The notes: a model not told the origin generated them from the sequence alone. A stretch of DNA of 53,415 nt from CAZMGV01 sp964565925 (GCA_964565925.1 CAZMGV010000024.1:1-53415); one strand, 5' to 3'. Counted from the stretch's first letter, positions 45,368-53,415 are shown. Numbers and translations are program-made.

Positions 45368-46366
45368 TCAATCCTCTGCTTCGGCATCGTCGTCGAGGCT
45401 GCGGACTCTCCGGGAAAATGCCGCGTGGAACTTGTTCAGTTCAGCGTGCAACCATTCGCAGTATTCCGGCCAGCGGCTCCGGTCTTCGAGATCAGTGCCG
45501 TCGAGGTCGATTGCGATATAGCTGCTTTGCTTCGAAGGGTTCAGCTCCCAGATGAGAGAATCGCCGATCTCCTTTTCAATCGCAGCCTTCTGGGATTCCA
45601 GTTGCCTGAATCTCTGCTTTGCCTTTGGCCCCTTTATATAGAGATCGCAGCCGATCAGGGCCTCCGTCGTATACAAATACGCGGACAATTTGAAACCCGA
45701 CCGACCGACGGAGAAGGACATCCAATGCCGAGGCGACGGTTTGGTGGGTTTTACGGCACCCCCCTTCTGATTCATGAATTTGTGGAATTCGGTCCAGAAT
45801 TCCAGTTGCAGCCGCTTTGTCTCCGTCAGTTCGCCGGTCTCGATTCCTTTGGCGGCTACCGAGACTTCGCGCGTCCAGTCATTCGGCTTACTGACGATAT
45901 TGAACTTCGGCGCGACAGGGGAATCCCCGATCTTCCACAGCTCGACCTCTACGCCGAAGAAGGAAAATCGATCATCTGTAATCTCATTCAGCCAGTCCAG
46001 CGTCGCCCGGTGTTCTTCAGTAAACCGGGAGGCGACCCAAATGATCGTCACCGCCTTCAGGCCGGCCGCATAGGTAAGTATTTGCCCAAGGTGGATGTGA
46101 TCGGTCTTTTCGAGCTGATTCTCGATCAGCACCCATGAATCGTTCGATACGTCCTTGCACAGGATGTCCGCCCGGAATGGCCCGACGTTCTTTTCCTGTG
46201 CTTCCAGTTCCAATGTCAGCCCGAGCGCATCGCCAAGCAACGCCAGATTCTCCTCGCGGGCGAGCCACGGCGTGAATTCCGTCGCCTCGCTTTCCCAGAT
46301 ATCGCGGAGATCGACCTTTTCGAGACGGCCAAGCTCTTTTCCCATCATCCCCTCAAACCTCTCCAC
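45368..46366 (-). CDS. DUF4268 protein, PD-(D/E)xK-like
   Basis: A 332-residue protein. The N-terminal half carries EENLALLGDALGLTLEL, VGPFRADILCKD, WVLIENQLEKTDHIHLGQIL and TYAAGLKAVTIIWVA, the usual pattern of DUF4268 proteins whose fold is nuclease-like (Asp then Glu-x-Gln). The C-terminal half contains WTEFHKFMNQKG and RHWMSFSVGRSGF, the DUF4268 domain proper. Function is unknown but members are common in defence islands. Start is given as GTG at 46366; an ATG at 46348 with AGAGG nine bases upstream is about as likely. It lies within the type I operon between the AT-rich cargo and hsdR, with base composition like hsdR. Confidence 0.75.
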   Translation of the reverse strand: MERFEGMMGKELGRLEKVDLRDIWESEATEFTPWLAREENLALLGDALGLTLELEAQEKNVGPFRADILCKDVSNDSWVLIENQLEKTDHIHLGQILTYAAGLKAVTIIWVASRFTEEHRATLDWLNEITDDRFSFFGVEVELWKIGDSPVAPKFNIVSKPNDWTREVSVAAKGIETGELTETKRLQLEFWTEFHKFMNQKGGAVKPTKPSPRHWMSFSVGRSGFKLSAYLYTTEALIGCDLYIKGPKAKQRFRQLESQKAAIEKEIGDSLIWELNPSKQSSYIAIDLDGTDLEDRSRWPEYCEWLHAELNKFHAAFSRRVRSLDDDAEAED

Positions 46367-46444
46367 GACGCTCTTCCCGCTTCATTAAGCATACGGAAAT
46401 ATAGCTCAGGGCAGGATTCTTCGTGGTAGGATCCGATGTTCGGA

Positions 46445-47716
46445 TCAATCCCATATAGTAACAATGCCGAATCTCTGCCCGAGTAATCGTTCAAGCTCAG
46501 CGGCAGCCGCTTTAGCAGCAGCCTCCTCAAGAACTAATCCCTGTTCGGGATTATCAATTTTGATTGCATCAATCCAATACCCTTCGCCACCAACATTCCG
46601 TGCGTATCCAAGTTCGACGAGAGCATCTGTGATTTCCGATTGAGCATCATATGTAGTTACGTGAACAAAACCGCATACATCCAATATATGTCCGTCTTTA
46701 TTCCGTTGCACCGTCTTAGAACACTCCTTGGCCGCCTTTGCCGACTCACGGCGTGCAGATTCAATCGCCGCGATGACCTGTTTCTTCGTAGCATCTGTCG
46801 CGTTAGGACGATTAAATCTCCGAATTGCTGCATCAGGCATGTCTTCAATTTTGTGCGCTCTCAAAAGGTTATGATTTTCTACAAGACCAATCACACGATC
46901 TAGAATGACTACAAAGCTGTTTTTGATAATATTTTTACAATATTCGACGCCGATATCATTCCCCCCGCAATCATAGAATTGCTGCAATATATCAGTAATA
47001 CGATCCGCTTCTTCGTCGGTCCATACAATCACGCATACTTTTGAGAAATATCCACCGTCAACTTCTGGCATAAACAGCGGTAACGCAGGAGATTCGTACT
47101 GATAATCGCTTGGGGTTTCATAAGTAATACTATCGACCCTCGGGTTTGCCGCCTTCCAGCGCCATTCACGTTCATGGCTCCAATCAATATATCTACCGGC
47201 GGAAGTTGGATTATATGGAACGTATCTGTATTGCTCACGTTCCGGTAAAACATCGTCGTCAAATATTTTAGCTGTTTTCGTGTTCGTTTTATAAGTCGGA
47301 TCACCTACGCTCAGCCCATAGAACACGGGACGCCCGCCCGCTCCATAGAGTTCTGTTTTTAATAACCCGATACCGTATGCCGAGCATCTTTTGGGATCAC
47401 CTCTATTCTGCATATATTTTGCAAGTGAGTATATTGGCATTTCTGTGAAACAGACAACCGGTTCTCCACCATATATTGTCGTCTTTCCATTTCGATAAGA
47501 ATGGTTTGGAATCAGGGCACCGATATCAATTATTGTTCGCAGCACAGCAAACCCGGAGGCATCTGGCTCTATCTTTCCTGGAAGGCGTTCCACTTGTCTC
47601 ATATATTCGCCGTCGTCGTCCGCATATATCGAGAGATCGTTTTCTGGATCACGGTCCCGAACAAAGTGAATGACCCACTCTGTGTGATCGGTACGATTCT
47701 TGGTTATCGAAGTCAT
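46445..47716 (-). CDS. DUF4427-like protein, AT-rich cargo gene
   Basis: A 423-residue protein. The N-terminal 230 residues recall the DUF4427 family: WVIHFVRDRDPEN, FAVLRTIIDIGALIPNHSYR, TIYGGEPVVCFTEMPIY, AYGIGLLKTELYGAGGRPV and RYIDWSHEREWRW. The last 90 residues are a separate helical region ending in ERLLGQRFGIVTIWD. Function is unknown; position in a restriction operon suggests phage defence. The ATG at 47716 shares its A with the stop codon of an hsdS remnant (TGATG). The gene is clearly more AT-rich than hsdR, hsdM and the core genes, a sign of recent transfer. Its 3' end is followed by 78 bp of non-coding DNA. Confidence 0.65.
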   Translation of the reverse strand: MTSITKNRTDHTEWVIHFVRDRDPENDLSIYADDDGEYMRQVERLPGKIEPDASGFAVLRTIIDIGALIPNHSYRNGKTTIYGGEPVVCFTEMPIYSLAKYMQNRGDPKRCSAYGIGLLKTELYGAGGRPVFYGLSVGDPTYKTNTKTAKIFDDDVLPEREQYRYVPYNPTSAGRYIDWSHEREWRWKAANPRVDSITYETPSDYQYESPALPLFMPEVDGGYFSKVCVIVWTDEEADRITDILQQFYDCGGNDIGVEYCKNIIKNSFVVILDRVIGLVENHNLLRAHKIEDMPDAAIRRFNRPNATDATKKQVIAAIESARRESAKAAKECSKTVQRNKDGHILDVCGFVHVTTYDAQSEITDALVELGYARNVGGEGYWIDAIKIDNPEQGLVLEEAAAKAAAAELERLLGQRFGIVTIWD

Positions 47717-47789
47717 CACACCCTCTCCCCCGCTAGCTTCTCCGCGTCCATCACCCGCAACTCCCCGCTCATCAGATTCGGCAATAGCG
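47713..47789 (-). pseudogene. hsdS 3'-end remnant (duplicated tail)
   Basis: These 77 bases match 49039-49115, the end of the intact hsdS, at 68 positions (88%), with no gap. Read on the minus strand they still encode the conserved HsdS tail: LLPNLMSGELRV, then EKLAGERV and the stop. The intact gene has LLPRLMSGELRV and EKLAGERV. Several differences are silent or conservative, so it derives from a related hsdS allele rather than a fresh copy. It sits between two cargo genes and has no upstream hsdS body. A 6-bp hairpin (AAGGGG/CCCCTT, 47793-47807) lies next to it. Confidence 0.85.
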
Positions 47790-47806
47790 AATAAGGGGCT
47801 TCCCCT

Positions 47807-49042
47807 TTATGGGACGTCATACAACAACACTGATACCATGACTTGGGATAGTTCATCCCCAGGATGTTTCATGATATATTGCTGATTATCTCCGGCAACG
47901 ACTGATGGCTCTTTTCTTATGAAACCTTGATGAGATTCCATTACTTCTGAGATCGTCTGCATGACGGCTGTTGGGTGTTTATTCCTGTTGAAAACGAGCA
48001 TAGCGGTTTTCGTATCTCTCCATGTGATATATGTGAACAGTTGGTTTAGACCATCTAAGTAATATTTCTGTCCATTCCATAATTTACATTCAGCGATAAA
48101 TATTGGTCCGCTTTCATGCATTATCATTATGTCAGTCTTGCCGCGTTTACTGAACGTCTCACCAGTCGCGGAACCTGAATAACGGCCGTTAAGGTGTGCG
48201 AGAATGAGATCTCGAATGTGTTCCTCACCCAGTCCTCGAAATGCATCCGGGGTGCGTTCTATACTTTTTGAGTAATCGTTTAAGATCCGTAAAACTTCTT
48301 GGTATCTGCCTTCTGCCAATGTTGGATGAGGTGGTATAGCTCCGCTAGATATCTGCGGCATGGGACTATATTCATCACGCGGCAGGTCAACCGAATATGT
48401 GTCCGACGAATCGGATCGTTTGCGGATTTTATATGCGAGCTGGGATGCGTCAGTTTTTTGCTTTAGTAGACGCTCACGTCGCTCGCGCAATTTGTTCTCA
48501 ATTCTGTTCTTCAAAGGCGGTGAATTCTTTTCCACATCCTCTTTGATCCAGCCCAGCCATTGATCAACTTTTCCAAAATCTGACTTAAAACGTGCGTCGA
48601 CGGCCGATAGAGTTTCCTGAATATACTCATATTCAAATCTGAGTTCGTTCCCGCTCACGTATCCATGAGGATAACTGGAACTCCACTGCGTTGGCTTACA
48701 ATCAAATAAGTCTGACGTGCCCTCGAATGGTACACAAAATGTGATCATGAAACCTTTGGCTACTCCCCGGCTTCCAGGAAGCACTATGTAGTTGTAATCT
48801 GACGTTATATCGACGTCAGTTTCTATTGGTTCATCATAAGCGATATTATCTTTCAGTATTATAGGAGTTACTGGAACATATGACTTTATTATATCTTTCG
48901 ATATATCGGATACTTCAGATCTCAGTATTTCATTGTCACCAATGTTATCTATAGCATCATCAATATCCTGCTGACGTACACGAAACCATTCGAGCACTGA
49001 ACCATTATTAAAAAACAACGGCGTTTTAGGTCCGTAGATCAT
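47807..49042 (-). CDS. Putative PD-(D/E)xK nuclease-like cargo protein
   Basis: A 411-residue protein in AT-rich DNA. The C-terminal 130 residues look like a restriction-type nuclease: RGKTDIMIMHESGPIFIAEC followed by K, giving Asp-x(n)-Glu-Cys-Lys, then YLDGLNQLFTYITWRDTKTAMLVFNR. A central coiled coil (NRIENKLRERRERLLKQK) and an N-terminal region of unknown type precede it. The ATG at 49042 shares its A with the hsdS stop (TGATG), so it is coupled to hsdS; an in-frame extension upstream runs inside hsdS and is not used. Probably an antiphage effector carried by the type I operon; the specificity is unknown. Confidence 0.7.
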   Translation of the reverse strand: MIYGPKTPLFFNNGSVLEWFRVRQQDIDDAIDNIGDNEILRSEVSDISKDIIKSYVPVTPIILKDNIAYDEPIETDVDITSDYNYIVLPGSRGVAKGFMITFCVPFEGTSDLFDCKPTQWSSSYPHGYVSGNELRFEYEYIQETLSAVDARFKSDFGKVDQWLGWIKEDVEKNSPPLKNRIENKLRERRERLLKQKTDASQLAYKIRKRSDSSDTYSVDLPRDEYSPMPQISSGAIPPHPTLAEGRYQEVLRILNDYSKSIERTPDAFRGLGEEHIRDLILAHLNGRYSGSATGETFSKRGKTDIMIMHESGPIFIAECKLWNGQKYYLDGLNQLFTYITWRDTKTAMLVFNRNKHPTAVMQTISEVMESHQGFIRKEPSVVAGDNQQYIMKHPGDELSQVMVSVLLYDVP

Positions 49043-50391
49043 CACACCCTCTCCCCCGCCAGCTTCTCCACGTCCTTCACCCGCAGCTCCCCGCTCATCA
49101 ATCTCGGCAGCAGCGTGTCGCGGAGCTGGCTGAGCGTCTTTGCTTCCTGAAGATTCGTCACGACTCGTCGATAGGCAGAGCTGACACAACCTATGAAAGC
49201 GTCCAATACGCCTTTGGTTGGAACCAAAACAGGAATCGGTCGGAAATTCCCTTTGCTAATCTCTTGAAATGTCGTTCCGTTGGCACGACCTATGATCACA
49301 TCCAGGTTTGATCGCGCCCAGTTCAGTACATAGAGATTCGGTAGCAAGCCGTCGCAAACCATAGCGATATATCCCTGATTGATAGCGACCGGAACCTCAG
49401 AGATGGCGAGGTATCCAATCGGAGCGCGAGAAGAGAGCAGAACCGTCCCGGCAGGCAATAACCCGGAACTGATTCCACGGAGCCCCGCTTCCGTGATCTT
49501 CCGCTCCGTATCAAGCAGAACCGGGCTAGCCAGATTCGACAGGTCTTTCGGAGTCGTCCAGTGGTACGTCCCACCGACCCAGTATTCAGGCCTTTCAGTG
49601 CTCGGAGTGCTTCCGCCAGTGATCCGCACACAATCATTGATGGGTTGCACTTTCCACCCCTTCGGGATCTTCCCGAGCGGCGAGTCCTCGAACGAGGCGG
49701 GGAACAGGGCGGCGGTGGCGTCGTCCATGCCGAACGGGCGGCGGCCTTCGGCCTTTGCACGGACCGGGTCGAAATCTACGAACCAGCTCTGGAAGATCGC
49801 GCGGGCGGTCGCCTCCAGCGTCTCGTTCATCTTCCGGTTCAGTTCGATCTTATCGTCGAGGGTACCGAGGATAGCAATGATGGCGCGTTGTTCTGGGAGC
49901 GGCGGTACTGGCAATACAGCTTGGCGTAACGTCGTTAATGGCGTTTGGAGCTGAGGAACACCGACTTGGGATATCCGGCTAAACAGGTAATTCTGGCCGT
50001 CGGACGATGACAACCAATAGTACAAATATTCGGGTAACAATACAGCTGGATCGCATCGTACACGCATCATGCTGTTACCCATGATATAGCGGGGATACTT
50101 TCTCCGTTTCGGCATTAGTCCGATTGGACCAATAGTTCCCTTGTGCACCAATAAAACATCACCGGGAAACGACTCGAATTTAGTCAGGCGATCTGCGGTA
50201 TCGGTATCAATAAAGACGAAGTCTTTATCATGGAAGCGGCCATGGTTGACGTTGACACCGCGAAGAACCGGGATTCCGGATTCGTGGTACTCATCCGCCA
50301 TTAGCGCCTTGCCAAAAGGTCCAATCTGAGTTGAATACGGTTCCGAGGAAGCGCATTCAGCTATGGACCTCCTCGGCCATTCACCCGCCAT
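49042..50391 (-). CDS. hsdS: Type I restriction enzyme, specificity subunit
   Basis: A 449-residue DNA-recognition subunit with two target-recognition domains. Domain 1 (about 1-165) includes GPFGKALMADEYHESGIPVLRG; the central conserved helix is PPLPEQRAIIAILGTLDDKI; domain 2 starts with GKIPKGWKVQPINDCVRITG and holds GTYHWTTPKDLSN; the final conserved helix ends LSQLRDTLLPRLMSGELRV. Length is standard. It overlaps hsdM by 11 bases. Its last 77 bases have a diverged twin at 47713-47789, and its stop codon overlaps the start of a cargo gene. Confidence 0.92.
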   Translation of the reverse strand: MAGEWPRRSIAECASSEPYSTQIGPFGKALMADEYHESGIPVLRGVNVNHGRFHDKDFVFIDTDTADRLTKFESFPGDVLLVHKGTIGPIGLMPKRRKYPRYIMGNSMMRVRCDPAVLLPEYLYYWLSSSDGQNYLFSRISQVGVPQLQTPLTTLRQAVLPVPPLPEQRAIIAILGTLDDKIELNRKMNETLEATARAIFQSWFVDFDPVRAKAEGRRPFGMDDATAALFPASFEDSPLGKIPKGWKVQPINDCVRITGGSTPSTERPEYWVGGTYHWTTPKDLSNLASPVLLDTERKITEAGLRGISSGLLPAGTVLLSSRAPIGYLAISEVPVAINQGYIAMVCDGLLPNLYVLNWARSNLDVIIGRANGTTFQEISKGNFRPIPVLVPTKGVLDAFIGCVSSAYRRVVTNLQEAKTLSQLRDTLLPRLMSGELRVKDVEKLAGERV

Positions 50392-52051
50392 ACGCCAGCC
50401 CCTTCAAGTTCTCCCGGATCTGCTTCTCCAGTCGTGCGCTTTCGGCGAACTGGTCTTCGAGCTTAACCACCAGCCGCTTGATCTTTTCCTCGAACGGTTC
50501 GCCGTCGTCTTCTAAGTCTACAGCCCCCACGTATCGGCCCGGCGTTAGCACATGGCCGTGCGACTTGATCTCCTCCAGCTTCGCGCTCTTGCAGAAGCCG
50601 GGGATATCCTCGTATCTCCCGGCGTCCTTTTCGCCCCGCCAGGCGTGATAGGTATTGGCGATCCGGGCGACTTCGTCGTCAGTCAGTTCGCGGTGGGTGC
50701 GGTCAACCAGCTTGCCCAGCTTGCGCGCGTCGATGAACAGCGTCTCGCCCCGTCGGTCCCGGAACTTCCCATTCCCCTTGTTCCGCGTGAGAAACCAGAG
50801 ACAAGCCGGGATCGGTGTCGAATAAAAGAGCTGGCCGGGGAGTGCGATCATGCAGTCCACCAGGTCCGCCTCGACGATATTCCTTCGGATCTCCCCTTCG
50901 CCCGACTGGCCGGACGACATGCTGCCGTTCGCCAGCACAAAACCGGCGATCCCGTTTGGCGCGAGGTGATGCAGGAAATGTTGAACCCAAGCGAAGTTGG
51001 CGTTCCCCGCGGGTGGCACGCCGTATTTCCAACGGACGTCTTCCTTCAGCCGCTCGCCGCCCCAGTCGCTCACGTTGAACGGCGGATTGGCCAGGATGAA
51101 GTCGGCTTTCAGGTCCTTGTGCTGGTCGCGGTGGAAACTGTCGGCGTTCTCCGCGCCGATGTTCCCCTCGATCCCCCGGATCGCCAGGTTCATCTTGCAG
51201 AGCTTCCAGGTGGTCGGGTTCGACTCCTGCCCGTAAATGGAGAGGTCGCCCTTGCGGCCGCCGTGGGCCTCCACGAACTTCTCCGACTGCACGAACATGC
51301 CGCCCGAGCCGCAGCACGGGTCGAACACGCGCCCCTTGTAGGGCTCGATCATCTCCGTGAGCACACGGACCACCGACCGGGGCGTGTAGAACTGGCCGCC
51401 CAGCTTACCTTCGGCGCTGGCGAACTTGCCGAGGAAATATTCATAGACGCGGCCAAGAATATCCTTGGATCGGCTCTCCCGGTCGCCAAGGCCGATGGTA
51501 CCGATGAGATCAATCAGTTCACCGAGTCGTGTTTTGTCCAGTGACGGCCGGGCGTAGTCCTTGTTGAGCACGCCTTTGAGGACCGGGTTTTCTTTCTCGA
51601 TCGCCTCCATGGCGTCGTCGATGATTTTGCCGATGGCGGTGTCTTTCGCCTTCGCCTGGACAAAATCCCACCGCGCCTTGCCCGGCACCCAGAAGATGTT
51701 TTCAGAGGTGTACTGGTCGCGGTCCTCGGCCAACTCCTGACGGTCCTTGTCCTTGGGCAGGTAGAGATCGCTCTTGGGATCGGCGGTCTCGCGCAGGATG
51801 CCCGAGTGGCGCTCCGCGAAGGCGTCGGAGATGTATTTGAGGAAGATCAGCCCCAGGACGACGTGCTTGTACTCCGCCGCGTCCATGTTGTTGCGGAGCT
51901 TGTCGGCCGTCTGCCAGAGCTTTTCCTCGAACCCGAGGTTCGCCCCGCCGCCGTTCTTGCCAGCGGCCTTGGCGTCAGTCTTTTTCGTGACTGCCTTGCC
52001 GCCGTGCTGGGACGGCGATTTCTCGTAAGCGGCCTTTTTGCCTCGTGCCAT
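50381..52051 (-). CDS. hsdM: Type I restriction-modification, DNA methyltransferase subunit
   Basis: A 556-residue N6-adenine methyltransferase. The N-terminal helical domain (LGFEEKLWQTADKLRNNMDA, AEYKHVVLGLIFLKYISDAF) is followed by the catalytic core: QFYTPRSVVRVLTEMI, the SAM-binding DPCCGSGGMFVQ and the NPPF catalytic motif in ANPPFNVSDWGG. The C-terminal coiled region contacts HsdS. A Lys/Ala-rich leader of about 35 residues precedes the domain. It is the first gene of the island operon, and a long imperfect palindrome lies 32-73 bases upstream of its ATG. Confidence 0.94.
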   Translation of the reverse strand: MARGKKAAYEKSPSQHGGKAVTKKTDAKAAGKNGGGANLGFEEKLWQTADKLRNNMDAAEYKHVVLGLIFLKYISDAFAERHSGILRETADPKSDLYLPKDKDRQELAEDRDQYTSENIFWVPGKARWDFVQAKAKDTAIGKIIDDAMEAIEKENPVLKGVLNKDYARPSLDKTRLGELIDLIGTIGLGDRESRSKDILGRVYEYFLGKFASAEGKLGGQFYTPRSVVRVLTEMIEPYKGRVFDPCCGSGGMFVQSEKFVEAHGGRKGDLSIYGQESNPTTWKLCKMNLAIRGIEGNIGAENADSFHRDQHKDLKADFILANPPFNVSDWGGERLKEDVRWKYGVPPAGNANFAWVQHFLHHLAPNGIAGFVLANGSMSSGQSGEGEIRRNIVEADLVDCMIALPGQLFYSTPIPACLWFLTRNKGNGKFRDRRGETLFIDARKLGKLVDRTHRELTDDEVARIANTYHAWRGEKDAGRYEDIPGFCKSAKLEEIKSHGHVLTPGRYVGAVDLEDDGEPFEEKIKRLVVKLEDQFAESARLEKQIRENLKGLAYGG

Positions 52052-52082
52052 TAGTTACTCTGAACCCTTCTCCAGACCGCCT

Positions 52083-52124
52083 GAACTTATCCCAAGGGTC
52101 TGTTTCGCAGGCCCGAATAAGTTC
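52083..52124. promoter_or_regulatory. Long imperfect palindrome upstream of hsdM
   Basis: GAACTTAT (52083-52090) pairs with ATAAGTTC (52117-52124), and inside it GGGTCTG (52096-52102) pairs with CAGGCCC (52108-52114) through one G-U pair around TTTCG. It lies 32 bases before the hsdM ATG. It could be an operator, an mRNA structure, or a terminator for readthrough from 52200-52448. Confidence 0.5.
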
Positions 52125-52199
52125 GCAAACCGCCCAATTCGAACCCGGTAAGCCTAGCCGCTCCCCGCAGACGCGGGAAGCGGAGGCCCCAACACTCGA

Positions 52200-52448
52200 T
52201 CAATAGTGCCCTGCCTCGTGACAGCCGCATCCGTAACCGCATTGGGAGGGATAATATTCATACGGTCTGACCGGGCCGCTGCGGGCGCGCGGGACCATCG
52301 CCGGCGGCGCGCATCCGGGCGTCCGCTGGCACCTGAGGTCCGCCCAGCCGTCCCGCTCTGCCTGGACGAAATCGCTGCCAGCCTTCTCAAGCGCGGCGCA
52401 ACCGGACGAGAACACCGAAAGGGTCAGGACAAACAGCATGGATTTCAC
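52200..52448 (-). CDS. Small Cys-containing lipoprotein
   Basis: An 82-residue predicted lipoprotein. Signal peptide MKSMLFVLTLSVFSSGC with lipobox SSGC (Cys17). The mature part contains further cysteines (LRCQRTPGC and QCGYGCGCHEAGHY at the C-terminus), with an HxxxH-like metal or redox look. Start is GTG at 52448, supported by GGAGGG seven bases upstream. An inverted repeat (52468-52492) lies just before it. No family recognised. It separates the restriction operon from the SRAP gene. Confidence 0.6.
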   Translation of the reverse strand: MKSMLFVLTLSVFSSGCAALEKAGSDFVQAERDGWADLRCQRTPGCAPPAMVPRARSGPVRPYEYYPSQCGYGCGCHEAGHY

Positions 52449-52744
52449 GAGCTAGCCCTCCACATCTTGAGATCCTGATGTATGGGATCTCATCCTCTGC
52501 CGAATACCTTACCAGAGGTGTGTGTCAGGTAGTGTCACAGTTCTATGAGGGCTTTAAATGCCTTCCTTAGGGCATAATCTCAAAATGACAAGCTGAATAC
52601 GATTCGTCGTAGAGCACTTTCGATTACAGCGTACCGGTACGTCGTTGCCTGAATCAGTCAAGTAACCGTCGCGTATCTACGGAAGTCCAACGCCGCCCGT
52701 TGAATAAGAATCAACAGTCTCCTCCGCACTTCCGTGATGAACCA
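52449..52744. other. Intergenic region before the SRAP gene end
   Basis: About 300 bp with no convincing gene on either strand. It is AT-richer than its surroundings and holds the inverted repeat at 52468-52492 near the lipoprotein start. No repeat or RNA gene was recognised in the rest. Confidence 0.5.
52468..52492. promoter_or_regulatory. Inverted repeat TGAGATCC/GGATCTCA
   Basis: Perfect 8-bp arms at 52468-52475 and 52485-52492 with a 9-base spacer, starting 20 bases upstream of the small lipoprotein start. Each arm contains a GATC site. Operator or mRNA hairpin. Confidence 0.4.
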
Positions 52745-53415
52745 TCATGCACCGACCTCTTCAATACACTCCGGCCTGTCATTCTTCGGGTCATTCACGG
52801 CGCGGCTCACCATCACAGCCTGCATCTTCTCGGCCGGTAGCGGCTTAATTAGCGCCTTCAGTTCATCCGGCTTGCTCTCGGTATCAATCCATTTCTTCGC
52901 GTCGGCCGGCTGCAGAATCACCGGCATCCGGTCGTGGATCGGAGCCATAAGTTCATTCGCTTCGGTGGTCAGGATCGTGCAGGTTTCGAGTTCGTCGCCG
53001 TCCGGTGCCTTCCAGTGCTCCCAGAGCCCGGCCATCGAGAACAGCCCGCCGGCTTTCATGCCGATCAGGTACGGCTGCTTCGGTCCGGTCCCCTGTTTCT
53101 GCCACTCGTAGAATCCGGTCGCCGGAACCAGGCACCGATGACGCTTGAACGCGGCCCGGAATGACGGCTTCTCGTGCGCGGTCTCGGCTCGTGCGTTTAT
53201 CATCCTGTTCCCGATACTCGGATCTTTCGCCCAGGACGGAACCAGTCCCCACTTCACCGGGACGAGTTCAGTCTTGCCGCTCGACGGTGACACCCTGACG
53301 ATCTCGACCGGCTGGGACGGCGCGATGTTGTAGCGGGGCGCAACGGTGTGAAGAAGAGGAAAGCCGAGCAGTTCGGCATATTCCTTCCAGATCAGTTCGT
53401 CCGCATTACTGGTAA
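52745..53415 (-). CDS. yedK: SRAP-family protein (YedK/HMCES type), 5' end outside the window
   Basis: About 222 codons up to the window edge. SRAP proteins form a covalent cross-link with abasic sites in single-stranded DNA. Visible motifs: YNIAPSQPVEIVRV, PVKWGLVPSWAKD, MINARAETAHEKPSF (Asn of the active site), LVPATGFYEWQK (Glu) and PIHDRMPVIL (His). The frame is open to base 53415 and reads TSNADELIWKEYAELLG at the edge. Only the first handful of residues, with the catalytic MCGR start and its Cys2, are missing because the window ends; this is not a real truncation. In many bacteria the gene is SOS-linked. Confidence 0.88.
   Translation of the reverse strand, partial: TSNADELIWKEYAELLGFPLLHTVAPRYNIAPSQPVEIVRVSPSSGKTELVPVKWGLVPSWAKDPSIGNRMINARAETAHEKPSFRAAFKRHRCLVPATGFYEWQKQGTGPKQPYLIGMKAGGLFSMAGLWEHWKAPDGDELETCTILTTEANELMAPIHDRMPVILQPADAKKWIDTESKPDELKALIKPLPAEKMQAVMVSRAVNDPKNDRPECIEEVGA

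Noticed and set aside
52137..52150. TTCGAACCCGG near the hsdM upstream region, as a second tRNA-Lys end (att site)
   Set aside because: Only about ten bases resemble the T loop, and the acceptor part and CCA do not follow; not enough to call an attachment repeat.

Overview
The window is 53.4 kb of high-GC DNA from a Gram-negative bacterium. Evidence for this is the many lipoboxes, an OmpA-type peptidoglycan-binding domain and the CsgG-like outer-membrane lipoproteins. The mixture of acyl-CoA metabolism, paired ArsA-type ATPases, an extra Hsp70/J-protein pair, ParA/coiled-coil proteins and CsgG-like lipoproteins resembles the old Deltaproteobacteria (Myxococcota/Desulfobacterota-like lineages). 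This placement is an inference from gene content; there is no rRNA gene here to confirm it.

Layout. 1-464: no convincing gene, short repeats. 465-1020: a small minus-strand pair (DUF2251, DUF433). 1242-4871: three-gene acyl-CoA (propionyl-CoA) carboxylase operon. 5051-8219: envelope lipoproteins and a Cys/Ser/Gly-rich exported protein. 8260-12272: glycogen/maltodextrin operon malQ-glgB (minus). 12517-16920: 3-hydroxyacyl-CoA dehydrogenase, an acyl-CoA dehydrogenase of methylsuccinyl-CoA dehydrogenase type, a malyl-CoA lyase-type enzyme and a ferritin-like protein. 16975-19584: a phosphodiester-glycosidase-like protein, then leuA behind a leucine-rich leader peptide and attenuator. 19691-25119: SDR enzyme, ParA, an acidic protein and a 995-residue pseudo-ATPase/coiled-coil protein. 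25161-29722 (minus): J-protein, short Hsp70, two CsgG-like lipoproteins. 29874-33146 (minus): MaoC hydratase, two ArsA/GET3-type ATPases, zinc-ribbon protein. 33309-40882 (minus): an operon reading ecm-glmU-glmS-pcrA. 41018-41392: His-motif Tat lipoprotein. 41640-41715: tRNA-Lys(CTT). 41890-52051 (minus): type I restriction-modification island with AT-rich cargo genes. 52200-53415: small lipoprotein and the 3' part of a SRAP (YedK/HMCES) gene cut by the window edge.

How it works together. The mutase at 38867-40882 looks like ethylmalonyl-CoA mutase rather than ordinary methylmalonyl-CoA mutase. Together with the acyl-CoA dehydrogenase, malyl-CoA lyase-like enzyme, propionyl-CoA carboxylase and 3-hydroxyacyl-CoA dehydrogenase it covers much of an ethylmalonyl-CoA pathway of acetyl-CoA assimilation. 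Three of these transcription units (pccB, the acyl-CoA dehydrogenase, ecm) carry the same palindrome, TGACY-N4-AGTCA, about 100-130 bp before the start codon. This suggests one shared regulator that is not encoded here.

The restriction island runs hsdM-hsdS-nuclease-like gene-(hsdS 3' scar)-DUF4427-like gene-DUF4268 gene-hsdR-RAMA gene. A 77-bp, 88% identical copy of the hsdS 3' end separates the two AT-rich cargo genes, and both begin with the same TGATG stop/start overlap. This points to cargo insertion or exchange at the 3' end of hsdS.
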